Below are positions 35,280 to 46,608 of a DNA stretch of 64,000 nucleotides, one piece after another. The position numbers were made by a program, and so were the translations under genes. Below the pieces are notes generated by a model. It did not search any database and was not told the DNA's origin. It saw only the letters and a list, made by a program, of their open reading frames with translations. This DNA is from Polaribacter sp. Z022 (GTDB lineage Bacteria > Bacteroidota > Bacteroidia > Flavobacteriales > Flavobacteriaceae): NCBI RefSeq assembly GCF_023555495.1, contig NZ_JALCZO010000002.1:372001-436000 (forward strand), in the 5' to 3' direction. Each line of letters starts with the position of its first letter. The stretch's first letter is position 1.

Positions 35280-37166
35280 TTATCTTTTCCCTTTTTTCTG
35301 TTGTGCTTGTTGTTCTTGCGCTTGTTTCATAGCATCGTCTATTCTTTGACGGAATTTACTTTTTGCTTTTTCTGGCTTCTTTTTGTTTTCTTCTATTTGT
35401 GCATGAATTTTGTCTTCATCAATTACATAATTTTTAATAACTAACATAATTGCAATAGTAAGTAAGTTAGAAATAAAATAATATAAACTTAAAGAACTTG
35501 CATAATTATTAAAGAAAAATAACATCATAATAGGAGAGAAGTAAATCATGTACTTCATCATTTTGCTCATATCTGGCATACCTTCTTGTGTAGGTGCTTG
35601 CATATTTGCTTGCTGACTTTGATTCATTTTCATGTAAAAGAAAATTGCTACAGAAGCTAATATTGGAAATAAACTTACATGGTCTCCATAAAAAGGAATG
35701 CTAAAAGGCAGTTTGTAAATCATATCATAAGATGATAAGTCATTTGCCCATAAAAAGTTTTCTTGTCTTAAAGATAAGTTTGTTGGAAAAAATTTAAATA
35801 ATGCAAAGAATACAGGCATTTGTAATAATGCAGGTATACAACCAGATAACATACTAACACCAGCTTTTCTTTGAATAGCCATGGTTTCTTGCTGACGCTT
35901 CATAGCGTTTTCTTTTCCTGGATATTTTTCATTTAATGCTGTTAATTCAGGTCTAATAACCTTCATTTTTGCACTAGATAAATATGATTTATAAACTAGT
36001 GGAGACATAATAATTCTAACAACAATTGTCATTAAAATTATAATTAATCCGTAGTTAGATAAAAATCCTTTTAAGAAATTAAATACAGGGTAAAATATAG
36101 TTCTGTTTAAGAAACCAAAAATTCCCCAACCTAAATCTGCAGTTTGGTCTAAATCTGTCCCTTCAAAAGTTTTTAATAAATTATAGTCACTTGGGCCATA
36201 ATACCATTTCATGTTATAATTTAATTCTCCATTAGAAAGTGCTAAAGGAGTTTTTAACTCAAACTTTTTAGTGTAAATAGTATCTAACTCTTCATTTTTT
36301 ACTAAGTCTGTAGATGTTACAGTAGCATTATTAAAAGGAGTATCTGTTAATAAGTTTGAAGAAAAGAAATGTTGCTTATAAGCTACCCAATCTACATCAT
36401 TTATAACATCAGATTTTCCTGCATTTAAGTAATCTACTTCTCCTTCAGATTTAAAGTAATAATAAGAATACATTGTATTCTCTGTTTTTATACTTTTTTC
36501 ATGTCTGTAACCATTTAAAGTCCAGTCTAAATTAATAGGAGTAGAAGAGTTAATTATATTACTTAAACCTTGAGAGCGTATAGCAAAATTTACCATATAC
36601 TCATTTGGTTTCATTTCATATCTATATTCTAAAAATTGAGTATCAGAAACTTTTAGTTTCATAGAAACTATAGTGTTTTCTCCGTTTTTAGAAATTGTTG
36701 GATCAAAAAATAAATCTGTTGTATTTAAAGTTCTGTTTTCTGTAGTACTAAAGTTAATGTTAAAAGATGCATTTTTATCTTTTATCATATATAAAGGTAA
36801 AGAATCATGAGTTTTATAATTCTTAATTTGAGCTTCTATAATTTGTCCTCCTTTATTGCTAATAGTTAATTTTACCAATTCGTTTTCTAAAACAGAAGTT
36901 CCTTCTGTACCATTAATAGCACTTTGAGCAAAAGAACCCAACTTATTAGTAAAAGCAACTTGTTTTAAAGAATCGTTAGCAAAAACAGGTAATGTTTTTT
37001 CTGTAATTGTGTTAGAAGTGTTTTTTGTAGCGTCTACAACTTGTTCAGTTTTTGTAGAAGTGTCTATAGTTTCATCAGGTTTATTAGAGTTTATCCACCA
37101 AAAGGCGATACCAGCTAATAAAATCATTCCAATAAAAGAATTGAGGTCGAATTTTTTTTGTTCCAT
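35280..37166 (-). CDS. yidC: Membrane protein insertase YidC
   Basis: 628 residues. Inserts and folds inner-membrane proteins, alone or with SecYEG. N-terminal helix (about 9-25), a large periplasmic domain (about 60-350), then the conserved five-helix core with FNFLKGFLSNYGLIIILMTI (about 362-381), the cytoplasmic coiled-coil hairpin (SAKMKVIRPELTALNEKYPG) and GCIPALLQMPVFFALF near 449-464. The basic, Gln-rich C-tail (QAQEQQAQQKKGKR) is typical. A TACATTTG element lies upstream (37223-37230), so it can be transcribed apart from pyrG. Confidence 0.96.
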   Translation of the reverse strand: MEQKKFDLNSFIGMILLAGIAFWWINSNKPDETIDTSTKTEQVVDATKNTSNTITEKTLPVFANDSLKQVAFTNKLGSFAQSAINGTEGTSVLENELVKLTISNKGGQIIEAQIKNYKTHDSLPLYMIKDKNASFNINFSTTENRTLNTTDLFFDPTISKNGENTIVSMKLKVSDTQFLEYRYEMKPNEYMVNFAIRSQGLSNIINSSTPINLDWTLNGYRHEKSIKTENTMYSYYYFKSEGEVDYLNAGKSDVINDVDWVAYKQHFFSSNLLTDTPFNNATVTSTDLVKNEELDTIYTKKFELKTPLALSNGELNYNMKWYYGPSDYNLLKTFEGTDLDQTADLGWGIFGFLNRTIFYPVFNFLKGFLSNYGLIIILMTIVVRIIMSPLVYKSYLSSAKMKVIRPELTALNEKYPGKENAMKRQQETMAIQRKAGVSMLSGCIPALLQMPVFFALFKFFPTNLSLRQENFLWANDLSSYDMIYKLPFSIPFYGDHVSLFPILASVAIFFYMKMNQSQQANMQAPTQEGMPDMSKMMKYMIYFSPIMMLFFFNNYASSLSLYYFISNLLTIAIMLVIKNYVIDEDKIHAQIEENKKKPEKAKSKFRQRIDDAMKQAQEQQAQQKKGKR

Positions 37167-37222
37167 ATTTATTAATTGTCATTTTGTCATTAAATCAGAA
37201 AAATTTCTTGATAAAAACGCGA

Positions 37223-37230
37223 CAAATGTA
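37223..37230 (-). promoter_or_regulatory. Candidate -7 element for yidC
   Basis: TACATTTG on the minus strand fits TAnnTTTG and lies 56 bp before the yidC ATG. No -33 TTTG at the usual spacing. Confidence 0.45.
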
Positions 37231-37305
37231 GTGAAAAAGCAGTTTTTTTTTCTTTTTTACTGCTTTATTTTAGTAACCTATTATAGTTCAAATAGTATTC
37301 CGAAA

Positions 37306-38968
<1,663 letters not shown>

Positions 38969-39044
38969 TAAAAAAGGGTAAAAGATTTATAAAAAATGTA
39001 TTTTTGTAGCTGCAAAAAATATTTTAATTTTTTTTGAAATAGTA

Positions 39045-39075
39045 TTTGCCATAATTAAAAACAGTTGTATATTTG
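39045..39075 (+). promoter_or_regulatory. rpmH promoter (TTTG-N19-TATATTTG)
   Basis: TTTG at 39045-39048, spacer 19 bp, TATATTTG at 39068-39075. Leader to the rpmH ATG is about 65 nt. Same spacing as the pyrG and kpsF promoters in this window. Confidence 0.7.
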
Positions 39076-39147
39076 CACACGCTTTAAACGAGGTAAAATT
39101 TGTTGAGCAATAAAAAATAATAAAGAAGACTTTTAAAAATACACATA

Positions 39148-39309
39148 ATGCCAAAAAGAACGTACCAACCATCAAAGAGAAAGAGAAGAAACAAACATGG
39201 TTTCATGGAAAGAATGGCTTCTGCTAATGGTAGAAAAGTATTAGCTCGTAGAAGAGCAAAAGGAAGAAAGAAAATTTCTGTTTCATCTGAAACTAGACAT
39301 AAAAAATAA
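39148..39309 (+). CDS. rpmH: 50S ribosomal protein L34
   Basis: 53 residues, highly basic. [20 protein letters not shown] (1-20) and the following [19 protein letters not shown] are unmistakable L34. Normal length is 44-53. It has its own promoter upstream and a strong terminator downstream, so it is transcribed alone and separated from carB. Confidence 0.97.
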   Translation: MPKRTYQPSKRKRRNKHGFMERMASANGRKVLARRRAKGRKKISVSSETRHKK

Positions 39310-39331
39310 ATGATTAACAATTTGTTAATAT

Positions 39332-39365
39332 AAGGTGTTGCTTTTTTTAAGTAACACCTTTTTTT
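39332..39365 (+). terminator. Rho-independent terminator of rpmH
   Basis: AAGGTGTTGC (39332-39341) pairs with GTAACACCTT (39351-39360), a 10-bp stem with one G-T wobble, followed by a T run. It lies 22 bp after the rpmH stop. Confidence 0.88.
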
Positions 39366-39381
39366 ATATCCAACCACTAAC

Positions 39382-39389
39382 TATTTTTG
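39382..39389 (+). promoter_or_regulatory. Candidate -7 element for carB
   Basis: TATTTTTG fits TAnnTTTG, 27 bp before the carB ATG and just after the rpmH terminator. No clear -33 element; that position lies in the terminator T run. Confidence 0.5.
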
Positions 39390-39416
39390 TATCACTAAAC
39401 AACACAACAACTTACA

Positions 39417-42272
39417 ATGCCAAAAAGAGAAGACCTTAAATCAGTTTTAATTATCGGATCTGGACCAATTGTTATTGGGCAAGCTTGTGAATTTGATTAT
39501 TCTGGTTCACAATCATTAAGATCTTTAAGAGAAGATGGAATCGAAACAATCTTAATTAATTCGAATCCAGCAACAATTATGACAGACCCATCAATGGCTG
39601 ATCATGTGTATTTGTTGCCATTAACAACAAAGTCTATTATTCAAATTTTAAAAGAACATCCTCAAATTGATGCTGTTTTACCAACAATGGGTGGGCAAAC
39701 TGCGTTGAACTTATGTATTGAGGCAGATGATAAAGGAATTTGGGAAGATTTTAATGTAAAATTAATAGGTGTAGATATTGACGCTATTAATATTACAGAA
39801 GATAGAGAGCAATTTAGAGAATTAATGTTAAAGATTGATGTGCCAATGGCGCCTCAAGCTACAGCAACATCATTCTTAAAAGGAAAAGAAATTGCACAAG
39901 AATTCGGATTTCCATTAGTAATTCGTTCTTCATATACTTTAGGTGGGGCAGGAGCTTCAATTGTATATGACCCAAAAGATTTTGACGAATTATTAAGTAG
40001 AGGTTTAGAAGCATCACCAATTCATGAGGTGATGATTGATAAAGCAATGATGGGATGGAAAGAGTATGAATTAGAATTGTTAAGAGATAAGAATGATAAT
40101 GTTGTGATTATCTGTTCTATCGAAAATATGGATCCAATGGGAATTCATACTGGAGATTCTATTACTGTTGCACCTGCTATGACACTTTCTGATACTACTT
40201 TTCAGAAAATGCGTGACATGGCTATAAAAATGATGCGTTCTATTGGAGATTTTGAAGGTGGATGTAATGTTCAGTTTGCAGTTTCTCCTGATGAAAAAGA
40301 AGATATTATTGCAATTGAAATTAATCCTCGTGTTTCTCGTTCATCTGCATTAGCTTCTAAAGCAACAGGATATCCTATTGCAAAAGTTGCAACAAAATTA
40401 GCTATTGGTTATTCTTTAGATGAATTAGAAAACGGAATTACAAAGTCTACTTCTGCTTTATTTGAGCCTACATTAGATTATGTAATTGTAAAAATACCTC
40501 GTTGGAATTTTGATAAATTTGAAGGTTCAGATAGAACTTTAGGTTTACAAATGAAGGCTGTTGGAGAAGTAATGGGAATTGGACGTTCTTTTCAAGAAGC
40601 ATTACACAAAGCAACTCAATCTTTAGAAATCAAGAGAAATGGTTTAGGTGCAGATGGAAAAGGTTATACAGATTATAATCAAATTATAGACAAATTAACC
40701 AATGCAAGTTGGGATCGTGTTTTTGCAATTTACGATGCTATAGCAATGGGAATTCCTTTAAGTAAGATTTATGATATCACTAAAATAGATATGTGGTATT
40801 TAAAACAATATGAAGAGTTATTCCAATTAGAAAAAGAAATTTCTACATATACTATTGATACTATTGATAGAGAATTGTTGTTAGAAGCTAAACAAAAAGG
40901 GTATGGTGATAGGCAAATTGCACACATGCTTAAGTGTTTAGAAAGTGAAGTTTACACTAAAAGAGAAGAGTTAAAGGTTCAGAGAGTTTATAAGTTAGTT
41001 GATACTTGTGCTGCAGAATTTACTGCAAAAACGCCTTATTATTACTCAACTTTTGAAAGTGAAATTGAAACTGCAGATGGAGAAATAACTATTGCAAACG
41101 AAAGTATAGTTACAGATAAAAAGAAAATTATTGTTTTAGGTTCTGGACCAAACAGAATTGGTCAAGGAATTGAGTTTGATTACTGTTGTGTTCATGGTGT
41201 TTTAGCGGCTGCAGAATGTGGTTATGAAACAATTATGATTAACTGTAATCCAGAAACTGTTTCTACGGATTTTGATACTGCAGATAAATTATATTTTGAG
41301 CCAGTTTTTTGGGAACATATTTATGATATTATTCGTCATGAAAAACCAGAAGGTGTTATTGTTCAATTAGGAGGGCAAACAGCTTTAAAATTAGCAGAAA
41401 AATTAACTAATTACGGAATTAAAATTATTGGTACTTCTTTTGAAGCTTTAGATATTGCTGAAGATAGAGGAAGATTCTCTGCAATGTTAAAAGACAATAA
41501 AATTCCTTATCCAGAATTTGGAATCGCAGAAACTGCAGATGAAGCTTTAGCTTTAGCAGATCAATTAGATTTCCCAATTTTAGTAAGACCTTCTTATGTA
41601 TTAGGAGGACAAGGAATGAAAATTGTAATTAATAAAGAAGAATTGATTAAACATGTAGTTGATTTATTAGGTAGAATGCCAAATAATAAACTATTATTAG
41701 ATCATTATTTAGATGGTGCAATAGAAGCTGAAGCTGATGCAATTTGTGATGCTGATGGTAATGTTTATATCATCGGAATTATGGAACATATTGAGCCTTG
41801 TGGAATTCACTCTGGAGATTCAAATGCAACTTTACCTGCATTTAATTTAGGTGAATTTGTAATGCAACAAATTAAAGACCATACTCATACAATTGCTAGA
41901 GAGTTAAAAACTGTAGGTTTAATTAATATTCAGTTTGCAATTAAAGATGATACCGTTTATATAATTGAAGCTAACCCAAGAGCATCAAGAACAGTTCCTT
42001 TTATAGCTAAAGCTTACAAAGAACCTTATGTAAACTATGCAACTAAAGTAATGTTAGGAGAAAAGAAAGTAACAGATTTTGCTTTTAACCCTCAATTAGA
42101 TGGTTTTGCAATTAAGCAACCTGTTTTCTCTTTTAATAAATTTCCAAATGTTAATAAGAAACTAGGACCAGAAATGAAATCTACTGGAGAAAGTATCTTA
42201 TTTATAGATAGTTTAAAAGATGATGATTTTTATGACTTATATTCAAGAAGAAAAATGTACTTGAGTAAGTAA
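39417..42272 (+). CDS. carB: Carbamoyl-phosphate synthase large subunit, lacking the C-terminal regulatory domain
   Basis: 951 residues. Makes carbamoyl phosphate for arginine and pyrimidines with the CarA glutaminase (not in window). Two ATP-grasp halves are present: LIIGSGPIVIGQACEFDYSG (10-29) opens the first and VLGSGPNRIGQGIEFDY (about 575-591) the second; each has a complete grasp domain (PLVIRSSYTLGGAGASI; PILVRPSYVLGGQGMKI). The protein ends with STGESILFIDSLKDDDFYDL and so lacks the roughly 120-residue MGS-like domain that binds UMP and ornithine in E. coli CarB. The frame is intact and followed by a terminator, so this is a natural short form. Confidence 0.95.
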   Translation: MPKREDLKSVLIIGSGPIVIGQACEFDYSGSQSLRSLREDGIETILINSNPATIMTDPSMADHVYLLPLTTKSIIQILKEHPQIDAVLPTMGGQTALNLCIEADDKGIWEDFNVKLIGVDIDAINITEDREQFRELMLKIDVPMAPQATATSFLKGKEIAQEFGFPLVIRSSYTLGGAGASIVYDPKDFDELLSRGLEASPIHEVMIDKAMMGWKEYELELLRDKNDNVVIICSIENMDPMGIHTGDSITVAPAMTLSDTTFQKMRDMAIKMMRSIGDFEGGCNVQFAVSPDEKEDIIAIEINPRVSRSSALASKATGYPIAKVATKLAIGYSLDELENGITKSTSALFEPTLDYVIVKIPRWNFDKFEGSDRTLGLQMKAVGEVMGIGRSFQEALHKATQSLEIKRNGLGADGKGYTDYNQIIDKLTNASWDRVFAIYDAIAMGIPLSKIYDITKIDMWYLKQYEELFQLEKEISTYTIDTIDRELLLEAKQKGYGDRQIAHMLKCLESEVYTKREELKVQRVYKLVDTCAAEFTAKTPYYYSTFESEIETADGEITIANESIVTDKKKIIVLGSGPNRIGQGIEFDYCCVHGVLAAAECGYETIMINCNPETVSTDFDTADKLYFEPVFWEHIYDIIRHEKPEGVIVQLGGQTALKLAEKLTNYGIKIIGTSFEALDIAEDRGRFSAMLKDNKIPYPEFGIAETADEALALADQLDFPILVRPSYVLGGQGMKIVINKEELIKHVVDLLGRMPNNKLLLDHYLDGAIEAEADAICDADGNVYIIGIMEHIEPCGIHSGDSNATLPAFNLGEFVMQQIKDHTHTIARELKTVGLINIQFAIKDDTVYIIEANPRASRTVPFIAKAYKEPYVNYATKVMLGEKKVTDFAFNPQLDGFAIKQPVFSFNKFPNVNKKLGPEMKSTGESILFIDSLKDDDFYDLYSRRKMYLSK

Positions 42273-42289
42273 TATAAATTTAATGATAA

Positions 42290-42321
42290 AAAAAAGCATC
42301 CAATTTTGGATGCTTTTTTTT
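42290..42321. terminator. Bidirectional terminator between carB and esterase gene
   Basis: AAAAAGCATCC and GGATGCTTTTT flank a 6-nt loop (42302-42307), with A run on one side and T run on the other, serving the convergent genes carB and the esterase. Confidence 0.88.
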
Positions 42322-42336
42322 GTGTTAAATATTTTT

Positions 42337-42978
42337 TTATAATCTATCTTCAATCCAGGTTTTAAAACTATAAAAGTTTTGTGGAGCAACTCCATGTCCA
42401 ACAGGATATTCAGAATAGACATTTTGTAAACCTAAATTATCTAAAAAAGGTTTAGAATTTCTAGCCCATTCTACTGGTAAAACTTGATCTACAGAACCAT
42501 GAGAACAATAATAATCGGTTTTTATTTCTTTTGAAAAAGAAGTAGGTAATAAATCTGAATTTATATAACCACTTAAAGCAATTACATTTTGAACTTTGTT
42601 TGGATAAAAGAAACTTAAAGAATAGCTTAAAATTGCACCTTGACTAAAACCTAATAAAAATGTTTTTTCAGGGTTTGTATTGTATTTTGTTTTTATTTCA
42701 TCAATAAAAACTACAATTTTATCAATTGATTCTTTTGCTTGTTCCAAATCAGAAAACTTACCATTAATTTCGTCAAAATTAATAGCATACCAAGCATAGC
42801 TACCAAATCCCATAGAATATGGAGCTTGAGCGCTAATAATTAATAATTCATCTGGTAGTTCACTTGCAAACGAAAATAAATCTTGTTCATTACTTCCATA
42901 CCCATGTAATAATACTAATAAAGGCGGATTTTTAACTTCTTTAACTGGTTGCCTTACTAGGTAGTGTAAATCGCTCAT
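42337..42978 (-). CDS. Phospholipase/carboxylesterase-type alpha/beta hydrolase
   Basis: 213 residues. LLVLLHGYGSNEQDLFSFA (about 20-38) gives the oxyanion loop, LLGFSQGAILSYSLSFF (Ser in GFSQG, near 108) the nucleophile, HGSVDQVLPV the Asp and GHGVAPQ the catalytic His. Matches the acyl-protein thioesterase/carboxylesterase 2 family; acts on short esters or lysophospholipids. Small membrane-protein gene follows its start by 20 bp in the same direction. Confidence 0.87.
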   Translation of the reverse strand: MSDLHYLVRQPVKEVKNPPLLVLLHGYGSNEQDLFSFASELPDELLIISAQAPYSMGFGSYAWYAINFDEINGKFSDLEQAKESIDKIVVFIDEIKTKYNTNPEKTFLLGFSQGAILSYSLSFFYPNKVQNVIALSGYINSDLLPTSFSKEIKTDYYCSHGSVDQVLPVEWARNSKPFLDNLGLQNVYSEYPVGHGVAPQNFYSFKTWIEDRL

Positions 42979-42998
42979 TAAATTTTGGTGTTTTGTAG

Positions 42999-43325
42999 TT
43001 ATATGCTTTTAAACCATTCTTGAAATTGGTCTCCTAATAATGGAATGCTTTTTTCTTCACCTTTTACAGCTCCAATAAAACCAATAACCCATAAAACAAA
43101 AAGTATTACAGCTATAACCATTCCTATTGTACCTCCAAGAAATTTTGTAATAACATATTGGTTAACTAAGCCTAAACCTACTAAACCTATCATTTGTCTA
43201 ATATGAAAACTAGCAAAAGAATTTTTCTTGCTACTATTCATAATTAATGCTGCTACAGTACCAATAATAGTTATATAACTAATAATTGCTGTAGTTTTTC
43301 CTTCGTTTACTGTTTGATTTTCCAT
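42999..43325 (-). CDS. Small Tic20/DUF4870-like membrane protein
   Basis: 108 residues with three or four hydrophobic helices: TAIISYITIIGTVAALIMNS (about 12-31), SFHIRQMIGLVGLGLVNQYV (about 39-58) and a long C-terminal hydrophobic stretch (about 65-88). The pattern of a helix followed by FxHIRQ resembles DUF4870/Tic20-like proteins. No role is known. Only 4 bp separate it from the dihydroorotase-like gene, and 20 bp from the esterase gene. Confidence 0.65.
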   Translation of the reverse strand: MENQTVNEGKTTAIISYITIIGTVAALIMNSSKKNSFASFHIRQMIGLVGLGLVNQYVITKFLGGTIGMVIAVILFVLWVIGFIGAVKGEEKSIPLLGDQFQEWFKSI

Positions 43326-43329
43326 GTAT

Positions 43330-44586
43330 TTAGTTTAATATTAGTTGATTGTTAGCGTAAATTCCATAAGCTTTCCCTTTTAATTTTTTATCTAAAAAAG
43401 CACTGTTTTTAGAAGTAGATAAAATATCTTTTTTAGTAAAAACGTATGAATTTTCTGGGTTAAATAAAGTAATTTCTGCTTTATTGTTTTCTATAATTGA
43501 GTAATTTTCTAAACCAAATACTGATTTAGGTTTACTTGTTAAGTTTTCTATAAAATCGTTTAGTTCTAAAACAGAATTAATTGCACCAAAAGCGCTTTCA
43601 AAACCAATGGTTCCGTCTTTTGCTTCACTAAACTCTAATTTTTTATGTTCAATATCAATTGGGTTGTGATCTGAAGTAATTATATCAATTACACCAGATT
43701 TTATTCCTTCTTGCAAGCTTTTTACATCGCTATTTGTTCTTAATGGAGGGTTTATTTTAAAGTTGCTATCAAACCCATGTAATTCATCATCAGAAAGCGT
43801 TAAATGATGTGCAGTAACACTACAGGTTACGTTTAATCCTTTCTTTTTTGCTTCTTTTATTAGGGCAACAGATTTTCCTGTAGTTATTGTAGGAATATGT
43901 AGTCTTCCTCCAGTATATTCTAATAAAAATAAGTCTCTTGCAATTTGAATTTCTTCTGCTAAAGCAGGATTTCCTTTCAACCCTAATTTTGTGCTATTTA
44001 CACCTTCGTTTGCAATTCCTTCTCCAGCAATAGAATTGTTTTTAGGAAAACTTAATACTAAGCCATCAAAATTTTGAGCATATAAAAGTGCAATTTTTAA
44101 TAGATTATCGTTTTCAACAGGTTTGTTGTAATCACCAAAAGCTATTGCTCCAGATTGTTGCATGTCATACAATTCTGCCATTTCTACACCTTTACTTTTT
44201 TGCGTTAAAGCAGCAATAGGGTATAAGTTTGTAGCAAAACCATTTGCTTGGTTTAGTAGAAATTCAACAGAAGCTTTATTGTCAATAATTGGGTTAGAGT
44301 TTGGGTTAACTGCAACAGTTGTAAAACCGCTTTTAGCAGCAACTTCTAAGCCTTTTTTAATGGTTTCTCTTTCTTCAAAACCTGGTTCTCCAAGAGAAAC
44401 ACTGGTGTCAAACCAACCACAAGAAACGTGTAAATTTTCTAAATTAACAACATTATAATCGTCATTGCTATTAATTGAGTCAGCAATTTCTTGGATAATT
44501 CCATTGTGAATTAAAATGTCTTTTTGTTGGTTATGATAAGGGCTTGAAGTGTCTATAATCGTTGCCGATTTTAAAAGCGTAGTCAT
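43330..44586 (-). CDS. Dihydroorotase-like protein lacking metal ligands
   Basis: 418 residues of the amidohydrolase family, aligning along its length with class I dihydroorotase. The metal-binding Asp-x-His-x-His at the first strand is replaced by D60-T-S62-V-S64 (FDTSVSLGEPGF), the His of the usual IxHxST segment is Thr (LHIPTITT, T233) and the strand that carries the later ligand reads LVLSFPKN. D306-H307 (TSDHNPI) and TAHHL (258-262) remain. Such forms resemble the non-catalytic PyrC' that stabilises aspartate transcarbamoylase in Pseudomonas. A structural or altered role is inferred. It overlaps the BatA-type gene by 4 bp. Confidence 0.8.
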   Translation of the reverse strand: MTTLLKSATIIDTSSPYHNQQKDILIHNGIIQEIADSINSNDDYNVVNLENLHVSCGWFDTSVSLGEPGFEERETIKKGLEVAAKSGFTTVAVNPNSNPIIDNKASVEFLLNQANGFATNLYPIAALTQKSKGVEMAELYDMQQSGAIAFGDYNKPVENDNLLKIALLYAQNFDGLVLSFPKNNSIAGEGIANEGVNSTKLGLKGNPALAEEIQIARDLFLLEYTGGRLHIPTITTGKSVALIKEAKKKGLNVTCSVTAHHLTLSDDELHGFDSNFKINPPLRTNSDVKSLQEGIKSGVIDIITSDHNPIDIEHKKLEFSEAKDGTIGFESAFGAINSVLELNDFIENLTSKPKSVFGLENYSIIENNKAEITLFNPENSYVFTKKDILSTSKNSAFLDKKLKGKAYGIYANNQLILN

Positions 44587-46532
44587 GGTTTATAGAATTT
44601 TAAAATCAAAATTTCTAAAAGCAAAGATACAATTGCCAACGCTAAAAACCATTTCCAAAGCCAATGAACTTCATTTTTTTTGTTGATTTTATTAAAAGTA
44701 TCTGCAATAGAAGAAGATATAGTAATATTTGAGTTTTCTTTTTTAAGTTCGTTTAAATCTAAAAAGTTTAAAGAACTTTCTTCTTTAGGGTAATTAAAAG
44801 CTATTTTTTGAATGGTGTCATTAGCGTTTAAAATATTATAAAATCCAGCTTTTAAGTGTTTTTTATCTAATGTTAAACTTACTTTGCTTTGTGTTTTTTG
44901 TTGAAGAGGTATAAAAGTGTACTCTGAATTAGATATTTTTAAAACTTGATCTTTGTTGATTTTTGTGTTTACATCAATTTTATTGTCAGAATTAATTCTG
45001 TAAAACAATTGAGAGTGTTTAAAACTTTGTTTTCCGAAATTATAAAACACAGGAACAATTAAAGGTGAATTTGTAAAATTACTGTTCTTTTTATTTAAAG
45101 AACTAGAAATCCAATAAATGTTACTTTCTCCTTTTTTTGTTAAATTGATAAATGAACTATTGTCTTCAAAAGAAATTATTTTACTACTTTTTATAGGGGA
45201 AATAGGGTAGTGGTTTTTAGTAAAAGGATATTGGAAGTTTGTAACTTTTTTTGAAAAGACATTTGTAAAAAAAGGATGCTTAAAGTTGATGTTTGTAATT
45301 TTTAAGCTATCATTTTTTTGGGGTCTTAATTTCCCGATTTTTAATTTTTGAAAAAATGAATTGTAAGATTTTAGGTTTAAATTTTCATTTGGAATAATTG
45401 CTAAATCACCTCCATTGTTAGAAAATTCAATTAACCTTTTTGATAAAATTTCAGGAACATTTTTAAGCTCATTTAAAATAATGAGTTGCTGTTTTAAGAG
45501 AGAATTATAGTTGATGTTTTGTAGTGTAGAATTTGTAAAATTAAATTCATTTTTAGTGAAGATTTTTGATAAAAAATCTGCCTGATTTCCTATGGTTAAA
45601 ATATTTGTTTTTTTGTTGTTTTTTATAGTAAAATAAAAAGTGTTGTCAAAAGAAAAAGTATCGCTAAAATTCACTTCAATTTTTCCGTTAAATTCTTCTT
45701 GGTTTTGAATTTTGAATTCAATTGTTTTTTCAGAGTCTTTTTTTAAAGAGGAGGTAAGTTTACTTATTAGTTTTGAGTTGTTGTAAATGGCAATAGGAAT
45801 TTTGTTTTTTAAGTTGCCTTGATTTTTTAAAACTACATTTAGAGTAAAATTGTTAGAACTTGTGTTAGTAATAAAAACACTATCAATAGAAATATTGTTT
45901 TTTATAGAAGATTCTAGTTTTATTGCAGAAAAAGGAGGTGTTACATTTGTAAACTTGTTTTTGTAAGTATTCTGAAAATCAGAAATTAATATTGTTTTAT
46001 TTGAAGCTTTTATTTTATCTGTTGTTTTGTTCTTGAATTTTAACAAAACTGAAGATAAATCTATTTTTTTTGTAGTTTCTTTTAAGTTTAGTAAGATGTT
46101 TTTTAACTCACTTTTAGAAATTTTACTGTAAAAATTAGAATTTGTTTGAAGCGAATATACATCTTTTTCTGAAACATTTTCAATAATTTCTTGAGCAGAA
46201 ATTTGTAGTAAATTACCTTTTTCTCCTTTGGTATTTGTGCTTAGAGAATTGTCTAAATATATAAAATTATGTTGTTTTTCATCTGCTTTTTTATTGCTAA
46301 AATAAGGTTGAGAAAATGCAAAAACTATCGCAAAAAATAATAGCAATCTAGAAGCTAAAATTAGCCACTTTTTTAAGCGTGAACTTTTGCGAGTTTGTAG
46401 GGTTATTTTTTCTAAAAAAGCAACATTGGTAAAAGCTGTTTTTACAAATTTTTGCAACTGAAATAAATGCACTAAAATCGGAATAATTAGTAGTGATAAA
46501 AAGTATAAAACTTCAGGATTTTTAAACTGCAT
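44583..46532 (-). CDS. BatA-domain membrane protein
   Basis: 649 residues. N-terminal FKNPEVLYFLSLLIIPILVH (3-22) plus SRLKKWLILASRLLLFFAIV (about 51-70) are the two helices of the aerotolerance-regulator (BatA) domain. A von Willebrand-like start (HNFIYLDNSLSTNTKGEKGN, about 88-107) follows, then a long periplasmic region and a C-terminal anchor (WLWKWFLALAIVSLLLEIL). The metal site DxSxS is present as DNSLS. Function unknown; probably envelope-related. It stands 76 bp after the TIGR02757 gene. Confidence 0.8.
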   Translation of the reverse strand: MQFKNPEVLYFLSLLIIPILVHLFQLQKFVKTAFTNVAFLEKITLQTRKSSRLKKWLILASRLLLFFAIVFAFSQPYFSNKKADEKQHNFIYLDNSLSTNTKGEKGNLLQISAQEIIENVSEKDVYSLQTNSNFYSKISKSELKNILLNLKETTKKIDLSSVLLKFKNKTTDKIKASNKTILISDFQNTYKNKFTNVTPPFSAIKLESSIKNNISIDSVFITNTSSNNFTLNVVLKNQGNLKNKIPIAIYNNSKLISKLTSSLKKDSEKTIEFKIQNQEEFNGKIEVNFSDTFSFDNTFYFTIKNNKKTNILTIGNQADFLSKIFTKNEFNFTNSTLQNINYNSLLKQQLIILNELKNVPEILSKRLIEFSNNGGDLAIIPNENLNLKSYNSFFQKLKIGKLRPQKNDSLKITNINFKHPFFTNVFSKKVTNFQYPFTKNHYPISPIKSSKIISFEDNSSFINLTKKGESNIYWISSSLNKKNSNFTNSPLIVPVFYNFGKQSFKHSQLFYRINSDNKIDVNTKINKDQVLKISNSEYTFIPLQQKTQSKVSLTLDKKHLKAGFYNILNANDTIQKIAFNYPKEESSLNFLDLNELKKENSNITISSSIADTFNKINKKNEVHWLWKWFLALAIVSLLLEILILKFYKP

Positions 46533-46608
46533 TTATTTTTATATATAAATTTAAAAACACTAATTTATCATAAAAAAAATAAAGAACAATATTGTTGTTA
46601 ACTACTAA

